Below are positions 1-7,145 of a DNA stretch of 17,742 nucleotides, piece after piece. Source of the DNA: Candidatus Saccharimonadia bacterium (GTDB lineage: Bacteria; Patescibacteriota; Saccharimonadia; Saccharimonadales; Saccharimonadaceae); assembly GCA_023257055.1 (NCBI GenBank), contig JALRDG010000035.1, positions 1 to 17,742 of the forward strand. Reading direction: 5' to 3'. The notes beneath the pieces are model-generated. The model searched no databases, was not told where the DNA came from, and saw only the letters and a list, made by a program, of their open reading frames with translations. Every line of letters begins with the position of its first letter. The stretch's first letter is position 1. Made by a program: the position numbers and the translations under genes.

Positions 1-693
1 AGTAGGCACATACCCAAACGACCAGTCCCGCGCAATGCCGCCAGTGCGACGCGGCCGGCCATGCAATTTCACCAGCTGCTGCAATCGTTCATACCAACGA
101 ATACCATTGTCTAGATCTTCCGGAGATAACTGCATGTGCGCCAACAGCGACTCATAATTACCAAAAGAGCGAATTAGTGCCACGACAAGCACACCACCCG
201 TAATCAGCTCAGAATCCGTACGTACGCGAGTAGCTTCAGCCTCTTGCCATACCTTTGCAGTCTCTGTAGCATTTTCGCTAGCTATTTCCTGCAAGAACCG
301 CGCACCAATACCGTAACGAGCGGCAAAGAATAGTGCGCTATTTGATTTACCCGCTACTGTGGCGATATCCTTTGGCGTCGGGTTTGCAGGTAATCCCCCT
401 AAAATATCAGCTGCAAGAATTCCATCGACCGACTCGCTCGTGGTATCTTTTGAAACATCCTTCAGTTCGCCCCGCCACCATTCAATTAGCATGACCGGCG
501 CAACCGACAATGAGAATACTAGCCAGCCTAGCGCAACTCCCATAAACACCAGTAGTAGCCCGCTCATTATCAATACAACGGCCAGTAGTAGTAAGGCCGA
601 TCTCCAGGCCCACCCCAGGCGAGCGCCCAATCGTGCTTTGCGCGCTCGCATCGAATCGAGCTGGAGTACTGGCTCTACCATTTCGGCACCCAT
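1..693 (-). CDS. Membrane-anchored Clp-type AAA+ ATPase, N-terminal part (runs off left edge)
   Basis: The reverse strand is open for 231 codons from ATG 693 to the window edge without a stop. Residues about 32-75 form a hydrophobic hairpin (one or two membrane segments, with runs such as SALLLLAVVLIMSGLLLVFM). Residues about 95-215 resemble a double Clp-N domain: the repeat-like stretches NSALFFAARYGIGARFLQEI and ITGGVLVVALIRSFG, each followed by a helix. The last visible residues, GIARDWSFGYVPT, look like the linker leading into the first AAA+ module of ClpC/ClpB-like proteins. The ATPase modules lie outside the window, so assignment rests on the N-domain and linker. The start overlaps the end of the upstream small membrane protein gene by 19 nt, suggesting one operon and possibly one membrane complex. 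ATG 681 is an alternative start. Family assignment is moderately sure; the substrate is unknown. Confidence 0.6.
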   Translation of the reverse strand, partial: MGAEMVEPVLQLDSMRARKARLGARLGWAWRSALLLLAVVLIMSGLLLVFMGVALGWLVFSLSVAPVMLIEWWRGELKDVSKDTTSESVDGILAADILGGLPANPTPKDIATVAGKSNSALFFAARYGIGARFLQEIASENATETAKVWQEAEATRVRTDSELITGGVLVVALIRSFGNYESLLAHMQLSPEDLDNGIRWYERLQQLVKLHGRPRRTGGIARDWSFGYVPT

Positions 694-1055
694 CCGCTCG
701 ATGTCAAACCAAGCCCGATAACTGGCAGTAGCGGGATAATCGCCCAAAACACCAATACCACTCCGCCCCAGATTACATGAAGCATAATCCCCATGACACC
801 AATAAAAATAATAACCGAGCGCACCATGGCGCCGATTAGCCGTGAAATAAGGCGATCAAAAAACGCCTGCAACTGAATATTAATTGGCCCACGAACCTTA
901 CCGGCCGATATTTGCCGAAATGGGGAGAATAATGTCTTAAGGAGAAGTGTTACCGAAAAAAAGTCGAGTGTCTTCGCGATCGACTCTTTGGTCATCTGAA
1001 AACGCTGGCGCCACCCGTCGCCATACCACCACGTCAAGATACCCACGATAAACAT
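675..1055 (-). CDS. Small membrane protein, two or three transmembrane segments
   Basis: A 126-residue protein beginning MFIVGILTWWYGDGW. It has an amphipathic, basic N-terminal half (motifs LLKTLFSPFRQ and GKVRGPINIQ) and two strongly hydrophobic stretches at about 77-98 and 100-118. I do not recognise a named family. ATG 1055 is preferred over the upstream GTG at 1073 because a -10-like TACAAT and an AAGGAT lie directly in front of it. The 3' end overlaps the membrane-anchored Clp ATPase gene, so the two are probably co-transcribed and translationally coupled, and this protein may be a membrane partner of that ATPase (inference). It is divergent from murT, with only 45 bp between the two start codons. 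Confidence 0.6.
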   Translation of the reverse strand: MFIVGILTWWYGDGWRQRFQMTKESIAKTLDFFSVTLLLKTLFSPFRQISAGKVRGPINIQLQAFFDRLISRLIGAMVRSVIIFIGVMGIMLHVIWGGVVLVFWAIIPLLPVIGLGLTSSGWVPKW

Positions 1056-1100
1056 ATCCTTATTGTACCCCACTGCCCGCTGTTACGCTATAATAGTTTT
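1056..1100. promoter_or_regulatory. Divergent promoter region, both starts nearly leaderless
   Basis: On the plus strand TATAAT (1089-1094) is followed by only six bases before the murT ATG. On the minus strand TACAAT (1062-1067) is followed by six bases (AAGGAT) before the small membrane protein ATG. Both transcripts would start at or within a base or two of the start codon. I see no convincing -35 at standard spacing for murT; TTGTAC at 1063-1068 is about 20 bp away. Confidence 0.55.
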
Positions 1101-2375
1101 ATGCCTAAATATCTTAGTACAATTCTCGGGAAAGCCGTCAAAAATATCGCCCGCCTTCGCGGTGGTGGCTCGGCACTCCCCGGCCTCGTCGTGGAACGAA
1201 TTGATCCAGACTTCATTTCTCGTACGCTTGCCCCGCTTCCATATGGGACAGTTGTTGTCAGCGGAACCAATGGAAAAACCACAACGACAAAGATGGTTGT
1301 TGAACTGCTCGAGAGCCAGGGACTTACAGTCTTCACAAACCGTACCGGCAGCAACTTTACACGTGGCGTAGCAGCGGCACTGCTTGGCGATATCGACATG
1401 AAAGGCCGTCTCGACGCGGACATTGCCGTTCTCGAGCTAGATGAAGCCCACGCCATTCACTTCGTAAACAAAATTCCACCACGCTATAGCCTGCTTCTTA
1501 ACGTCATGCGAGACCAGCTAGACCGTTTTGGCGAAATCGATGCCACCGCTCGTCTGCTCCAGCGTATCGCCGAACAAACAACCGACACTGTCGTACTGAA
1601 CCGAGAAGATCCCCGCGTACGAAAAATTGGCGAACTGCCGAGCGAACGACGAGTTATTTACTTTGGCTTAAGTGACCAAACACGACACCTTTTTCCCGAT
1701 GACGACTCCATGCGTGCGCAGACAAAAGCATCACTTGCGAAACTACCTGATGCGGATGTCGTTCTCGAGCATTTGGAAAAGCAAGATGCACAGTTTTCGT
1801 TTGACGGTAAGTCACATACGGTTAATCTCAAACTGCAAGGCATCTATAATATATATAATGCGGCAGCGGCACTTACACTCGTACGAACCATACTGGAGAA
1901 CAAAAAACCGTTGGGTGATTTACTTACGGCGCTTAGCTCCATACAGCCGGCATTTGGCCGCGGCGAAACATTGACCGTCGATGGAAAGCCGCTTGAGTTG
2001 GTATTAGTAAAAAACCCCAGTGGCTTTCGGCTTGGCCTTAGTTCATTTCCACCGGAAGGCTACGTAACCATGATCGCCATTAATGACAACTACGCCGATG
2101 GACGTGACATGAGCTGGCTGTGGGACGTCGATTTTGACAGCCTACGGGACGGAAAAGTACAAATGGTCAGTGGTATCAGGGCGTACGATATGGGGCTTCG
2201 CCTGCAATACGAAGATGTCGAAGTAGAAGAGATAGACCCACACTTACTAACAGCACTGCAAAAATTCATTTCTGCACATTCCGACATGCCAAAGCGAATT
2301 TATTGCACTTACACCGCCATGTTAAGTATTCGTAGAGCACTCGCAAAAATAACAACCGTGGAGCACGTATCATGA
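1101..2375 (+). CDS. murT: MurT, Mur-ligase-like subunit of lipid II isoglutaminyl synthase
   Basis: A 424-residue Mur-ligase-family protein. Together with GatD it amidates the alpha-carboxylate of D-Glu in the lipid II stem peptide to D-isoglutamine, at the cytoplasmic face of the membrane. Visible features are the ATP P-loop SGTNGKTT (residues 54-61), a central Mur-ligase domain (RDQLDRFGEID, then LQGIYNIYNAAAALT at about 247-261), and a C-terminal DUF1727-type domain with INDNYADGRDMSWLWDVDF. Unlike well-studied Gram-positive MurT proteins, which carry a four-cysteine zinc ribbon inserted in the central domain, the only cysteine here is near the C-terminus, so the ribbon is missing or lacks metal. 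The stop overlaps the gatD start (ATGA), the usual coupling of the two subunits. A -10 box six bases before the ATG suggests a leaderless mRNA. Confidence 0.93.
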   Translation: MPKYLSTILGKAVKNIARLRGGGSALPGLVVERIDPDFISRTLAPLPYGTVVVSGTNGKTTTTKMVVELLESQGLTVFTNRTGSNFTRGVAAALLGDIDMKGRLDADIAVLELDEAHAIHFVNKIPPRYSLLLNVMRDQLDRFGEIDATARLLQRIAEQTTDTVVLNREDPRVRKIGELPSERRVIYFGLSDQTRHLFPDDDSMRAQTKASLAKLPDADVVLEHLEKQDAQFSFDGKSHTVNLKLQGIYNIYNAAAALTLVRTILENKKPLGDLLTALSSIQPAFGRGETLTVDGKPLELVLVKNPSGFRLGLSSFPPEGYVTMIAINDNYADGRDMSWLWDVDFDSLRDGKVQMVSGIRAYDMGLRLQYEDVEVEEIDPHLLTALQKFISAHSDMPKRIYCTYTAMLSIRRALAKITTVEHVS

Positions 2376-3094
2376 CAGAAAAGCAATTGGTTATTATGCA
2401 ACTATACCCTCGTGACATGAACATTTACGGGGACTGGGGTAATGTTCTGACTATCAAAAAGCGAGCCGAATGGCATGGCTACGCAACAAAGGTTATCGAT
2501 TACGACCCAGGCGATGCATTTCCTCAGCATGTCGATATTATTATCGGCGGTGGCGGACAAGACAGCGGTCAGATAAAAATCCAAGACGACCTGCAGGCCA
2601 TCGCGCCAAAATTAAAAGAACTTGCCGACGCCGGCACGCCAATGCTCATGATATGCGGCCTGTATCAACTATTCGGACGATTCTTTAAAACCGCGACAGG
2701 TGATATTATTCCTGGGATTGGCATTATGGACCATGAAACGCACGCCGGCCCAGCCCGCCTAATTGGCAACATCGTCACGACTAACCCAATATTCGGTGAA
2801 ATTGTTGGCTACGAAAATCATAGCGGACAGACATTTCTCGGCGACACCATAGAGCCGCTTGGGCGTGTTCAAAAAGGCGCGGGCAATAACGGTCAAGATG
2901 ATAGCGAAGGGGCAATTTATAAAAACGTCATCGGCACATATATGCACGGCTCGCTTTTACCAAAAAATCCTGCAATTGCAGACTTCCTTATTGAGCAGGC
3001 GGCCGTTAAAAAATATGGCGATTTTACACCCACAGTCATTGACGATCGTTTTGCTATTGAAGCACGAAAAATTGCAATTAATCGGCCGCGCTAA
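2372..3094 (+). CDS. gatD: GatD, glutamine amidotransferase subunit of lipid II isoglutaminyl synthase
   Basis: A 240-residue class I (triad) glutaminase-like protein that releases ammonia from glutamine for MurT. The nucleophile is Cys95 in MICGLYQLFG (family pattern CGxYQLLG), and the catalytic His is His192 in GTYMHGSLLPKNP. Arg129 sits in the substrate-binding position known from GatD structures (AGPARLIGNI). The glycine-rich GGGGQDSGQIKIQDDL motif at 59-74 is typical of GatD. Length is normal. The ATG overlaps the murT stop by four bases, so translation is probably coupled. It is convergent with a pilin gene whose stop lies two bases beyond this one, leaving almost no intergenic space. 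Confidence 0.93.
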   Translation: MTEKQLVIMQLYPRDMNIYGDWGNVLTIKKRAEWHGYATKVIDYDPGDAFPQHVDIIIGGGGQDSGQIKIQDDLQAIAPKLKELADAGTPMLMICGLYQLFGRFFKTATGDIIPGIGIMDHETHAGPARLIGNIVTTNPIFGEIVGYENHSGQTFLGDTIEPLGRVQKGAGNNGQDDSEGAIYKNVIGTYMHGSLLPKNPAIADFLIEQAAVKKYGDFTPTVIDDRFAIEARKIAINRPR

Positions 3095-3096
3095 TA

Positions 3097-3687
3097 CTAC
3101 CGAACTCTTACGAGATAGTTGATGCCATAGCCGACATCCCAGTTTGTAATACCTGCTGGAAAACCTGCCACCACGCCGCCATCACATAGTGTATCGGTGA
3201 ACGTACTACTCTGTGGCTTACTTTCAAGCATTGCCAATAAATAAACCGCCGGCTGTGAATCTTTTAAGCAGTGCGCGATCATGTATCTTGGCTTTCCCGA
3301 GCAAGTCCCGGAAGGGTCGGAAGTTCCACCACCTGCACAGCCACTTGGATCAAGTAGCTTAGAAACATTCGTATACCCCGCTTCGCCTAGGCATGTCCGA
3401 GTACTTTTCACATAGGTACTCTCAGTACTGTGCCACCAACCACTACCATCTCCGTTTGCGCCGCAACCACTACCATTGCCAAGCATACTGCCGTTATAGT
3501 CGACGGCATGCAATTCAAGTACGCGTTGGATATTTGCCAAGTCTGTTGTACGCTGCGTATCACGAGCCCGCTTACTTAAGCTGCCAAATGCCACCATTGC
3601 AATGGCGGCCAATATGCCAATTATCACAACGACAATCGACAGCTCGACAATAGTGAAACCCTGGTGCGTACGCCGTACATTTACCAT
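3097..3687 (-). CDS. Type IV pilin-like protein with class III signal peptide
   Basis: A 196-residue prepilin. A short basic leader (MVNVRRTHQG) precedes the prepilin peptidase site G/FTIVEL, with Glu at +5 of the mature protein. A hydrophobic helix (SIVVVIIGILAAIAMVAF) serves as membrane anchor and pilus core, followed by an amphipathic helix (RARDTQRTTDLANIQRVLELHAVDYN). The C-terminal domain contains six cysteines, which suggests disulphides in the exported domain. The ATG is preceded directly by AAGGGGT and by a -10-like TATATT seven bases upstream, so either SD-led or near-leaderless translation is possible. Whether it is a major or minor pilin cannot be told; no assembly ATPase or PilD gene lies in the window. 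It is more divergent from the two pilins at 5933 and 6561 than those are from each other. Confidence 0.88.
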   Translation of the reverse strand: MVNVRRTHQGFTIVELSIVVVIIGILAAIAMVAFGSLSKRARDTQRTTDLANIQRVLELHAVDYNGSMLGNGSGCGANGDGSGWWHSTESTYVKSTRTCLGEAGYTNVSKLLDPSGCAGGGTSDPSGTCSGKPRYMIAHCLKDSQPAVYLLAMLESKPQSSTFTDTLCDGGVVAGFPAGITNWDVGYGINYLVRVR

Positions 3688-3739
3688 ACCCCTTAATATA
3701 AAGCATATGCTTCGCTACAGGTATACGAATATGCACATA

Positions 3740-4126
3740 CTACTGCGATGCAACGACGAAGTCGCCGTAGGAGCGCATCGCAATTTCACCACATATGATT
3801 TGTTCTACCGTAACCCAGTGTGCGCGATGAATCTCCTCGGCCTGCAACACCAAAGATACGGCTTCATCTACCGTACCCGTGTACCCAAGAATCAGTTTGC
3901 CGCTTTCGTGTAGCCAAAAATCAGTTCGCCTTATGGTAATATCGCGCAGGCCCAGCTCCTCAAACAACTCGCGACGCATGGCGTCATCAGGTGTCTCACC
4001 CTCTTCCATGTGACCACCTGGCAAACTATACTTACCCGGATGCGACTCGACGACAAGTACTTTATCGCGAGTCGGAGTATATAATGCGATCTTACAAGAT
4101 ATGCGGTTATGAAATCGCTCGGCCAT
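3740..4126 (-). CDS. Nudix hydrolase (128 aa)
   Basis: A single-domain Nudix protein. The box GX5EX7REUXEEXGU is complete at residues 38-60, with Gly38, Glu44, Arg52, Glu53, Glu56, Glu57 and Gly59. The box makes the metal site for hydrolysing a nucleoside diphosphate linked to another moiety. Substrate cannot be read from the sequence; a house-cleaning (MutT-like) or cofactor role is possible. The start ATG lies two bases after the stop of the peroxiredoxin gene, so the pair is one transcription unit, which fits a role in damage response (inference). Confidence 0.85.
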   Translation of the reverse strand: MAERFHNRISCKIALYTPTRDKVLVVESHPGKYSLPGGHMEEGETPDDAMRRELFEELGLRDITIRRTDFWLHESGKLILGYTGTVDEAVSLVLQAEEIHRAHWVTVEQIICGEIAMRSYGDFVVASQ

Positions 4127-4128
4127 AC

Positions 4129-4590
4129 TTATGCGTGCATCGCCTCAATAAGTGCAGTCTTCACTTTTTCGCCGTGGCCTAGTGGAATCGCTCGGCCAAA
4201 TACCTTCACTACCTGTCCATCGGGGTTAATGATAAATGTTTTACGTAAAATCCCTTCTCGACCAAACTGCTTCTTGCCCCATGCTCCGTACTCTGTAATC
4301 GTGACCGCCTTCTGGTCGCTCAATAGCGTAAAGTTTAGATTATGGTTTGCTTTGAATTTTTCATGCGCCGCAGCGTCGTCCATACTCACGCCTACAACCT
4401 CAGCACCCATCGCCGTCAAATCATCACGCACATCGCGCAAACTGCAGGCCTGCGTCGTGCAACCAGGCGTGTCATCTTTCGGGTAAAAGTACAAAACAAG
4501 CCACTTGCCAGCGTAATCTGCAAGAGTTTTTGTCTCGCCATTGCTGTCTTGTAACGCAAAATCGGGTGCAGGATATGGAGTAGGTTTCAT
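4129..4590 (-). CDS. bcp: Thiol peroxidase of the Bcp/PrxQ family
   Basis: A 153-residue peroxiredoxin that reduces peroxides using thioredoxin or a similar donor in the cytoplasm. The motif YPKDDTPGCTTQACSLRD holds the peroxidatic Cys44 and a second Cys49 five residues on, the spacing of atypical two-cysteine Bcp/PrxQ enzymes. Further hallmarks are APDFALQDSNG near the N-terminus and WGKKQFGREGILRKTFIINP. A longer reading frame begins at 4644, but the family start is MKPTPYPAPDF. The chosen ATG at 4590 has TATACT six bases upstream, so the longer form would begin upstream of the promoter. It heads a two-gene operon with the Nudix hydrolase and is divergent from the tRNA-Pro gene. Confidence 0.92.
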   Translation of the reverse strand: MKPTPYPAPDFALQDSNGETKTLADYAGKWLVLYFYPKDDTPGCTTQACSLRDVRDDLTAMGAEVVGVSMDDAAAHEKFKANHNLNFTLLSDQKAVTITEYGAWGKKQFGREGILRKTFIINPDGQVVKVFGRAIPLGHGEKVKTALIEAMHA

Positions 4591-4602
4591 ACTTCTAGTA
4601 TA
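4591..4602 (-). promoter_or_regulatory. Near-leaderless -10 box of the peroxiredoxin-Nudix operon
   Basis: TATACT on the minus strand (4597-4602) with six bases to the ATG, matching the arrangement seen at several other genes in the window. Transcription would begin at about the start codon. Confidence 0.5.
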
Positions 4603-4673
4603 CCGTATAAAAAACGCGCCTGACCGCTGGTAATTTATGAACAAATGGGTTACAATATCTAGGAATCACCTAT

Positions 4674-4749
4674 CGGGGTGTGGCGCAGTTGATAGCGCGC
4701 TCGGTTTGGGACCGAGAGGTCGAAGGTTTGAGTCCTTTCACCCCGACCA
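4674..4749 (+). tRNA. tRNA-Pro (anticodon UGG), CCA encoded
   Basis: It folds as a standard 76-nt tRNA. The acceptor stem is CGGGGTG/CACCCCG with discriminator A and genomic CCA (4747-4749). The D stem is GCGC/GCGC, the anticodon stem CTCGG/CCGAG with loop TTTGGGA (anticodon UGG), the variable loop five bases, and the T stem GAAGG/CCTTT with one G-U pair. Standard numbering fits with no gaps. The D loop AGTTGATA has G18 but A19, and the T loop TTTGAGT has U56 in place of C56, so the usual G19-C56 elbow pair is replaced by A19-U56. The terminal pair is C1-G72, as is common for bacterial tRNA-Pro. A terminator follows at 4759. Confidence 0.96.
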
Positions 4750-4758
4750 AGAAAAGAT

Positions 4759-4781
4759 CTGTCCGTTTGGGCAGTTTTTTT
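4759..4781 (+). terminator. Intrinsic terminator of tRNA-Pro
   Basis: Stem CTGTCC/GGGCAG (one G-U pair) with loop GTTT, followed by seven T. An A-rich stretch before the stem can pair with the T-run and the following CTTGG, extending the hairpin, as in bidirectional terminators. Confidence 0.85.
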
Positions 4782-4838
4782 CTTGGTGAAAGCAAGTATG
4801 CCTATTTCATACGAAGGAAAACATGCTACCTTTAGACT

Positions 4839-5837
4839 ATGCAGCTCAATCATATCTCGATACCTACTTCAGTTCGCGAATCAGCGCAATTCGTTTATGA
4901 GCATTCACAACGCGTCTCTATTAATGACAACGTCCTCAAGGATCTTGTCGTTCTCATCGAAAAGCGCCTCGCAGCCGGCATTGATACCGTCGAAACTGCC
5001 TTCGGCACTACAAACTCGCTCGAAAAAGATTGCAATATTGTCTTCTTCGAAACGGCCTGCAATTTTTATTTCTGGGCGCAAGATGATACTGAGCGTTGGA
5101 AAATAGACTACGACGGCGAGATGACCGGTGGATGGTACGGATTAGCGGCGGCGTTTAAACGTGCACTCGCCAGTGGTCGGCCGATGTACGACGCTAGATA
5201 CATGGCGAACCTGACGATGAACGAAGCCAGCGAGGTCTTCATAGGCACACATAATATCCAAATCCCCCTGCTCGAACGACGCGTCGGCAACATCATAGAA
5301 GCAGCTCGATTCTTAAACGAGAAGCATGACGGCAGCTGCTATGAATTTCTGAGAAGCTGCAATTTCAGCGCACCACGAATCGCCAAAGCAATCACTCACG
5401 AGCTGGCCAGCTACCGCGACGGCGCATGGTACAAAGATACCTGGATATGGATACTGAAACGCGCCCAGATACTGCCAAGCGACCTGGCGCAGCTATCAGC
5501 AAACTACCCGGACTTTCAGATAACCGACCTCGACGATCTGACGATATTTGCAGACTACCGCTTGCCTCAGGTACTGCGACACTACGGCGCACTCACTTAT
5601 TCTGACGAGTTAGCAGCGCGCATAGACAACCGGCAAATCATCCCAAGTGGTTCGCCCGAAGAAATCGAAATACGCGCGGCGACCTTAATCGCCTGCAATC
5701 GATTGCAAGCACTCCGACCCGACATGAAACTATCCAACATCGATCTCGGCCTGTGGCTGCTCAGTCAAGACAACCGCGAAGAAGGTGACATCGCCGACAT
5801 GAAACCACACCATCTGACGCCTGGTTATTTTTATTAA
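4839..5837 (+). CDS. qng1: Queuosine-salvage protein (Qng1/DUF2419 family)
   Basis: A 332-residue protein whose motifs match, in order, the DUF2419/PF10343 family (human QNG1, formerly C9orf64). These are SVRESAQFVYEHSQRVSI near the N-terminus, FFETACNFYFWAQDDTERW at about 69-87, GWYGLAAAFKRAL, IPLLERRVGNIIEAARFL, the basic SYRD segment, ILKRAQILPSDLA, and FADYRLPQVLRHYGALTYSD at about 234-253. The family hydrolyses the N-glycosidic bond of queuosine 5'-phosphate to release queuine base for tRNA modification at G34. Length is normal and the C-terminal tyrosine-rich end is conserved. No other queuosine gene is in the window. A start at ATG 4839 gives the family N-terminus and has no clear SD. 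Family is sure; activity on queuosine phosphate is inferred from characterised members. Confidence 0.88.
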   Translation: MQLNHISIPTSVRESAQFVYEHSQRVSINDNVLKDLVVLIEKRLAAGIDTVETAFGTTNSLEKDCNIVFFETACNFYFWAQDDTERWKIDYDGEMTGGWYGLAAAFKRALASGRPMYDARYMANLTMNEASEVFIGTHNIQIPLLERRVGNIIEAARFLNEKHDGSCYEFLRSCNFSAPRIAKAITHELASYRDGAWYKDTWIWILKRAQILPSDLAQLSANYPDFQITDLDDLTIFADYRLPQVLRHYGALTYSDELAARIDNRQIIPSGSPEEIEIRAATLIACNRLQALRPDMKLSNIDLGLWLLSQDNREEGDIADMKPHHLTPGYFY

Positions 5838-5932
5838 AGAGTAATCTAGTAGTACCGTATACCACCACGCTCATACCGAAGGTGCTATTTTGTTGCACAT
5901 ATCGGATATTTATCTTACTATCAATAGTAGTT
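5838..5932 (+). promoter_or_regulatory. Upstream region of the tandem pilins with a small dyad
   Basis: The 95-base gap before the first tandem pilin contains the inverted repeat TACTAT-CA-ATAGTA (5916-5929), ending three bases before the ATG. It could be an operator or overlap the promoter. No SD is visible. I see nothing else in this gap. Confidence 0.3.
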
Positions 5933-6499
5933 ATGCTTACAAAAACAGACAGACGTTCCGGCTTCACTATCGTTGAACTTCTTATCGTCATCGTCGTTAT
6001 CGGGATTTTGGCGGCGATTTCTACCGTAGCCTACAATGGCATCAAGGAACGAGCAGCTAACTCCGCTACAGTGTCGGGTGCCGTTAACGCTCAAAAGATC
6101 CTAAACTTCTACATGAATCAAGAAGGATCGTACGCCACGACGACGACAAATTATTGCCTGACTGTCGATAACAAATGCCTTAATACTGACGGGAGCGTCA
6201 TAACCCTCGATAACTCTACGCTTATTACTACACTGCAAAAGGTCGGAAAACTACCGGCTTCCGTTCCAAATAACTGGGGGCTGCGCTACTCCTATCAGTC
6301 TGCGCGTACACTCAATGGCCAACCCATGCCTGCCGCAATCGTCTATCGACTTAAAGGGGCTAACGCTAACTGTGGAATACGTACCGTCATAAGTAACGGT
6401 GGCACCGCCGACTACATGTATACGACCACAAATTACACAACCTCTACAGCTACCGAAACGCAGTGCATCATACCCCTTCAAGATCCGTCGAGCATATAG
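5933..6499 (+). CDS. Type IV pilin-like protein (first of a tandem pair)
   Basis: A 188-residue prepilin from ATG 5933. The leader MLTKTDRRSG ends at the prepilin peptidase site G/FTIVEL, followed by the membrane helix LIVIVVIGILAAISTVAY and a helical stretch. The C-terminal domain is rich in Thr, Asn and Ser, with four cysteines. An upstream in-frame start at 5882 would add a second hydrophobic stretch before the short leader, which does not fit class III signal peptides, so ATG 5933 is preferred. Residues NGI and the whole N-terminal module closely match the next gene, also at DNA level, so the pair looks like a tandem duplication with diverged exported domains. It may be a pilus subunit used in attachment or DNA uptake (family knowledge, not shown here). 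Confidence 0.88.
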   Translation: MLTKTDRRSGFTIVELLIVIVVIGILAAISTVAYNGIKERAANSATVSGAVNAQKILNFYMNQEGSYATTTTNYCLTVDNKCLNTDGSVITLDNSTLITTLQKVGKLPASVPNNWGLRYSYQSARTLNGQPMPAAIVYRLKGANANCGIRTVISNGGTADYMYTTTNYTTSTATETQCIIPLQDPSSI

Positions 6500-6560
6500 G
6501 GCGTCCTCTAAAATCCGGCTTGCTGGCCCGGCGGTGAATGTACTACACTAGAATACGGTT

Positions 6561-7145
6561 ATGATTATCGAAACAAACAAAAACCACGGTTTCACTATCG
6601 TTGAACTCCTGATTGTCATCGTCGTTATCGGCATTTTGGCTGCAATTTCCATCGTTTCATATAATGGCATTCAAAACCGATCAAAAAATGCCCAAACAAC
6701 AAGCGCATTAAACAACTGGGTCAAAGGCCTGCAAATGTACAAAGCCGACAGAGGCAGCTGGCCAACTGGCTGGGTATGCCTAGGGGAGAATTATAAATAC
6801 GGCTTATCTGGTCAGGACCCGACCGGTAGTGCTCAGTGCCGACAAACGGGCACCAGCGGCTATACGACAAACAGCACATTCAACACAGCAATGGCTCCAT
6901 ACATCCAGGGCCAACTGCCTACACCCGCTTTCGTCACCGCCACACAAGATACGTCAAACTGGCGCCGCGGCCTAATGTATGCGTTTGCTGGTGGCTCAGG
7001 CGGTACAGTAGTATACATCGATGCAGCATTTGCCGGTGAATTATCACGCTGTCCAGACGTTGGCGGCACACTCTCTAGCACCCGCAGCTTATGGGGTGGC
7101 AATACTATGTGCAACTATACACTTGGTGCAACAACAGACTCTTAA
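6561..7145 (+). CDS. Type IV pilin-like protein (second of a tandem pair)
   Basis: A 194-residue prepilin. The leader MIIETNKNHG ends at G/FTIVEL, with Glu5, then LIVIVVIGILAAISIVSYNGI, almost identical to the preceding pilin. The mature C-terminal domain has four cysteines and the aromatic, Gly-rich segment GLMYAFAGGSGGTVVYIDAAF. TAGAAT sits six bases before the ATG, suggesting a separate near-leaderless promoter rather than read-through alone. The 61-base gap from the first pilin holds no clear terminator. It is convergent with the alpha/beta hydrolase gene: the two TAA stops overlap. Confidence 0.88.
   Translation: MIIETNKNHGFTIVELLIVIVVIGILAAISIVSYNGIQNRSKNAQTTSALNNWVKGLQMYKADRGSWPTGWVCLGENYKYGLSGQDPTGSAQCRQTGTSGYTTNSTFNTAMAPYIQGQLPTPAFVTATQDTSNWRRGLMYAFAGGSGGTVVYIDAAFAGELSRCPDVGGTLSSTRSLWGGNTMCNYTLGATTDS

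Noticed and set aside
359..721. Plus-strand ORF of 120 codons
   Set aside because: Antisense to the open minus-strand frame that encodes a recognisable Clp-N domain; Ser/Thr-rich translation typical of a shadow frame.
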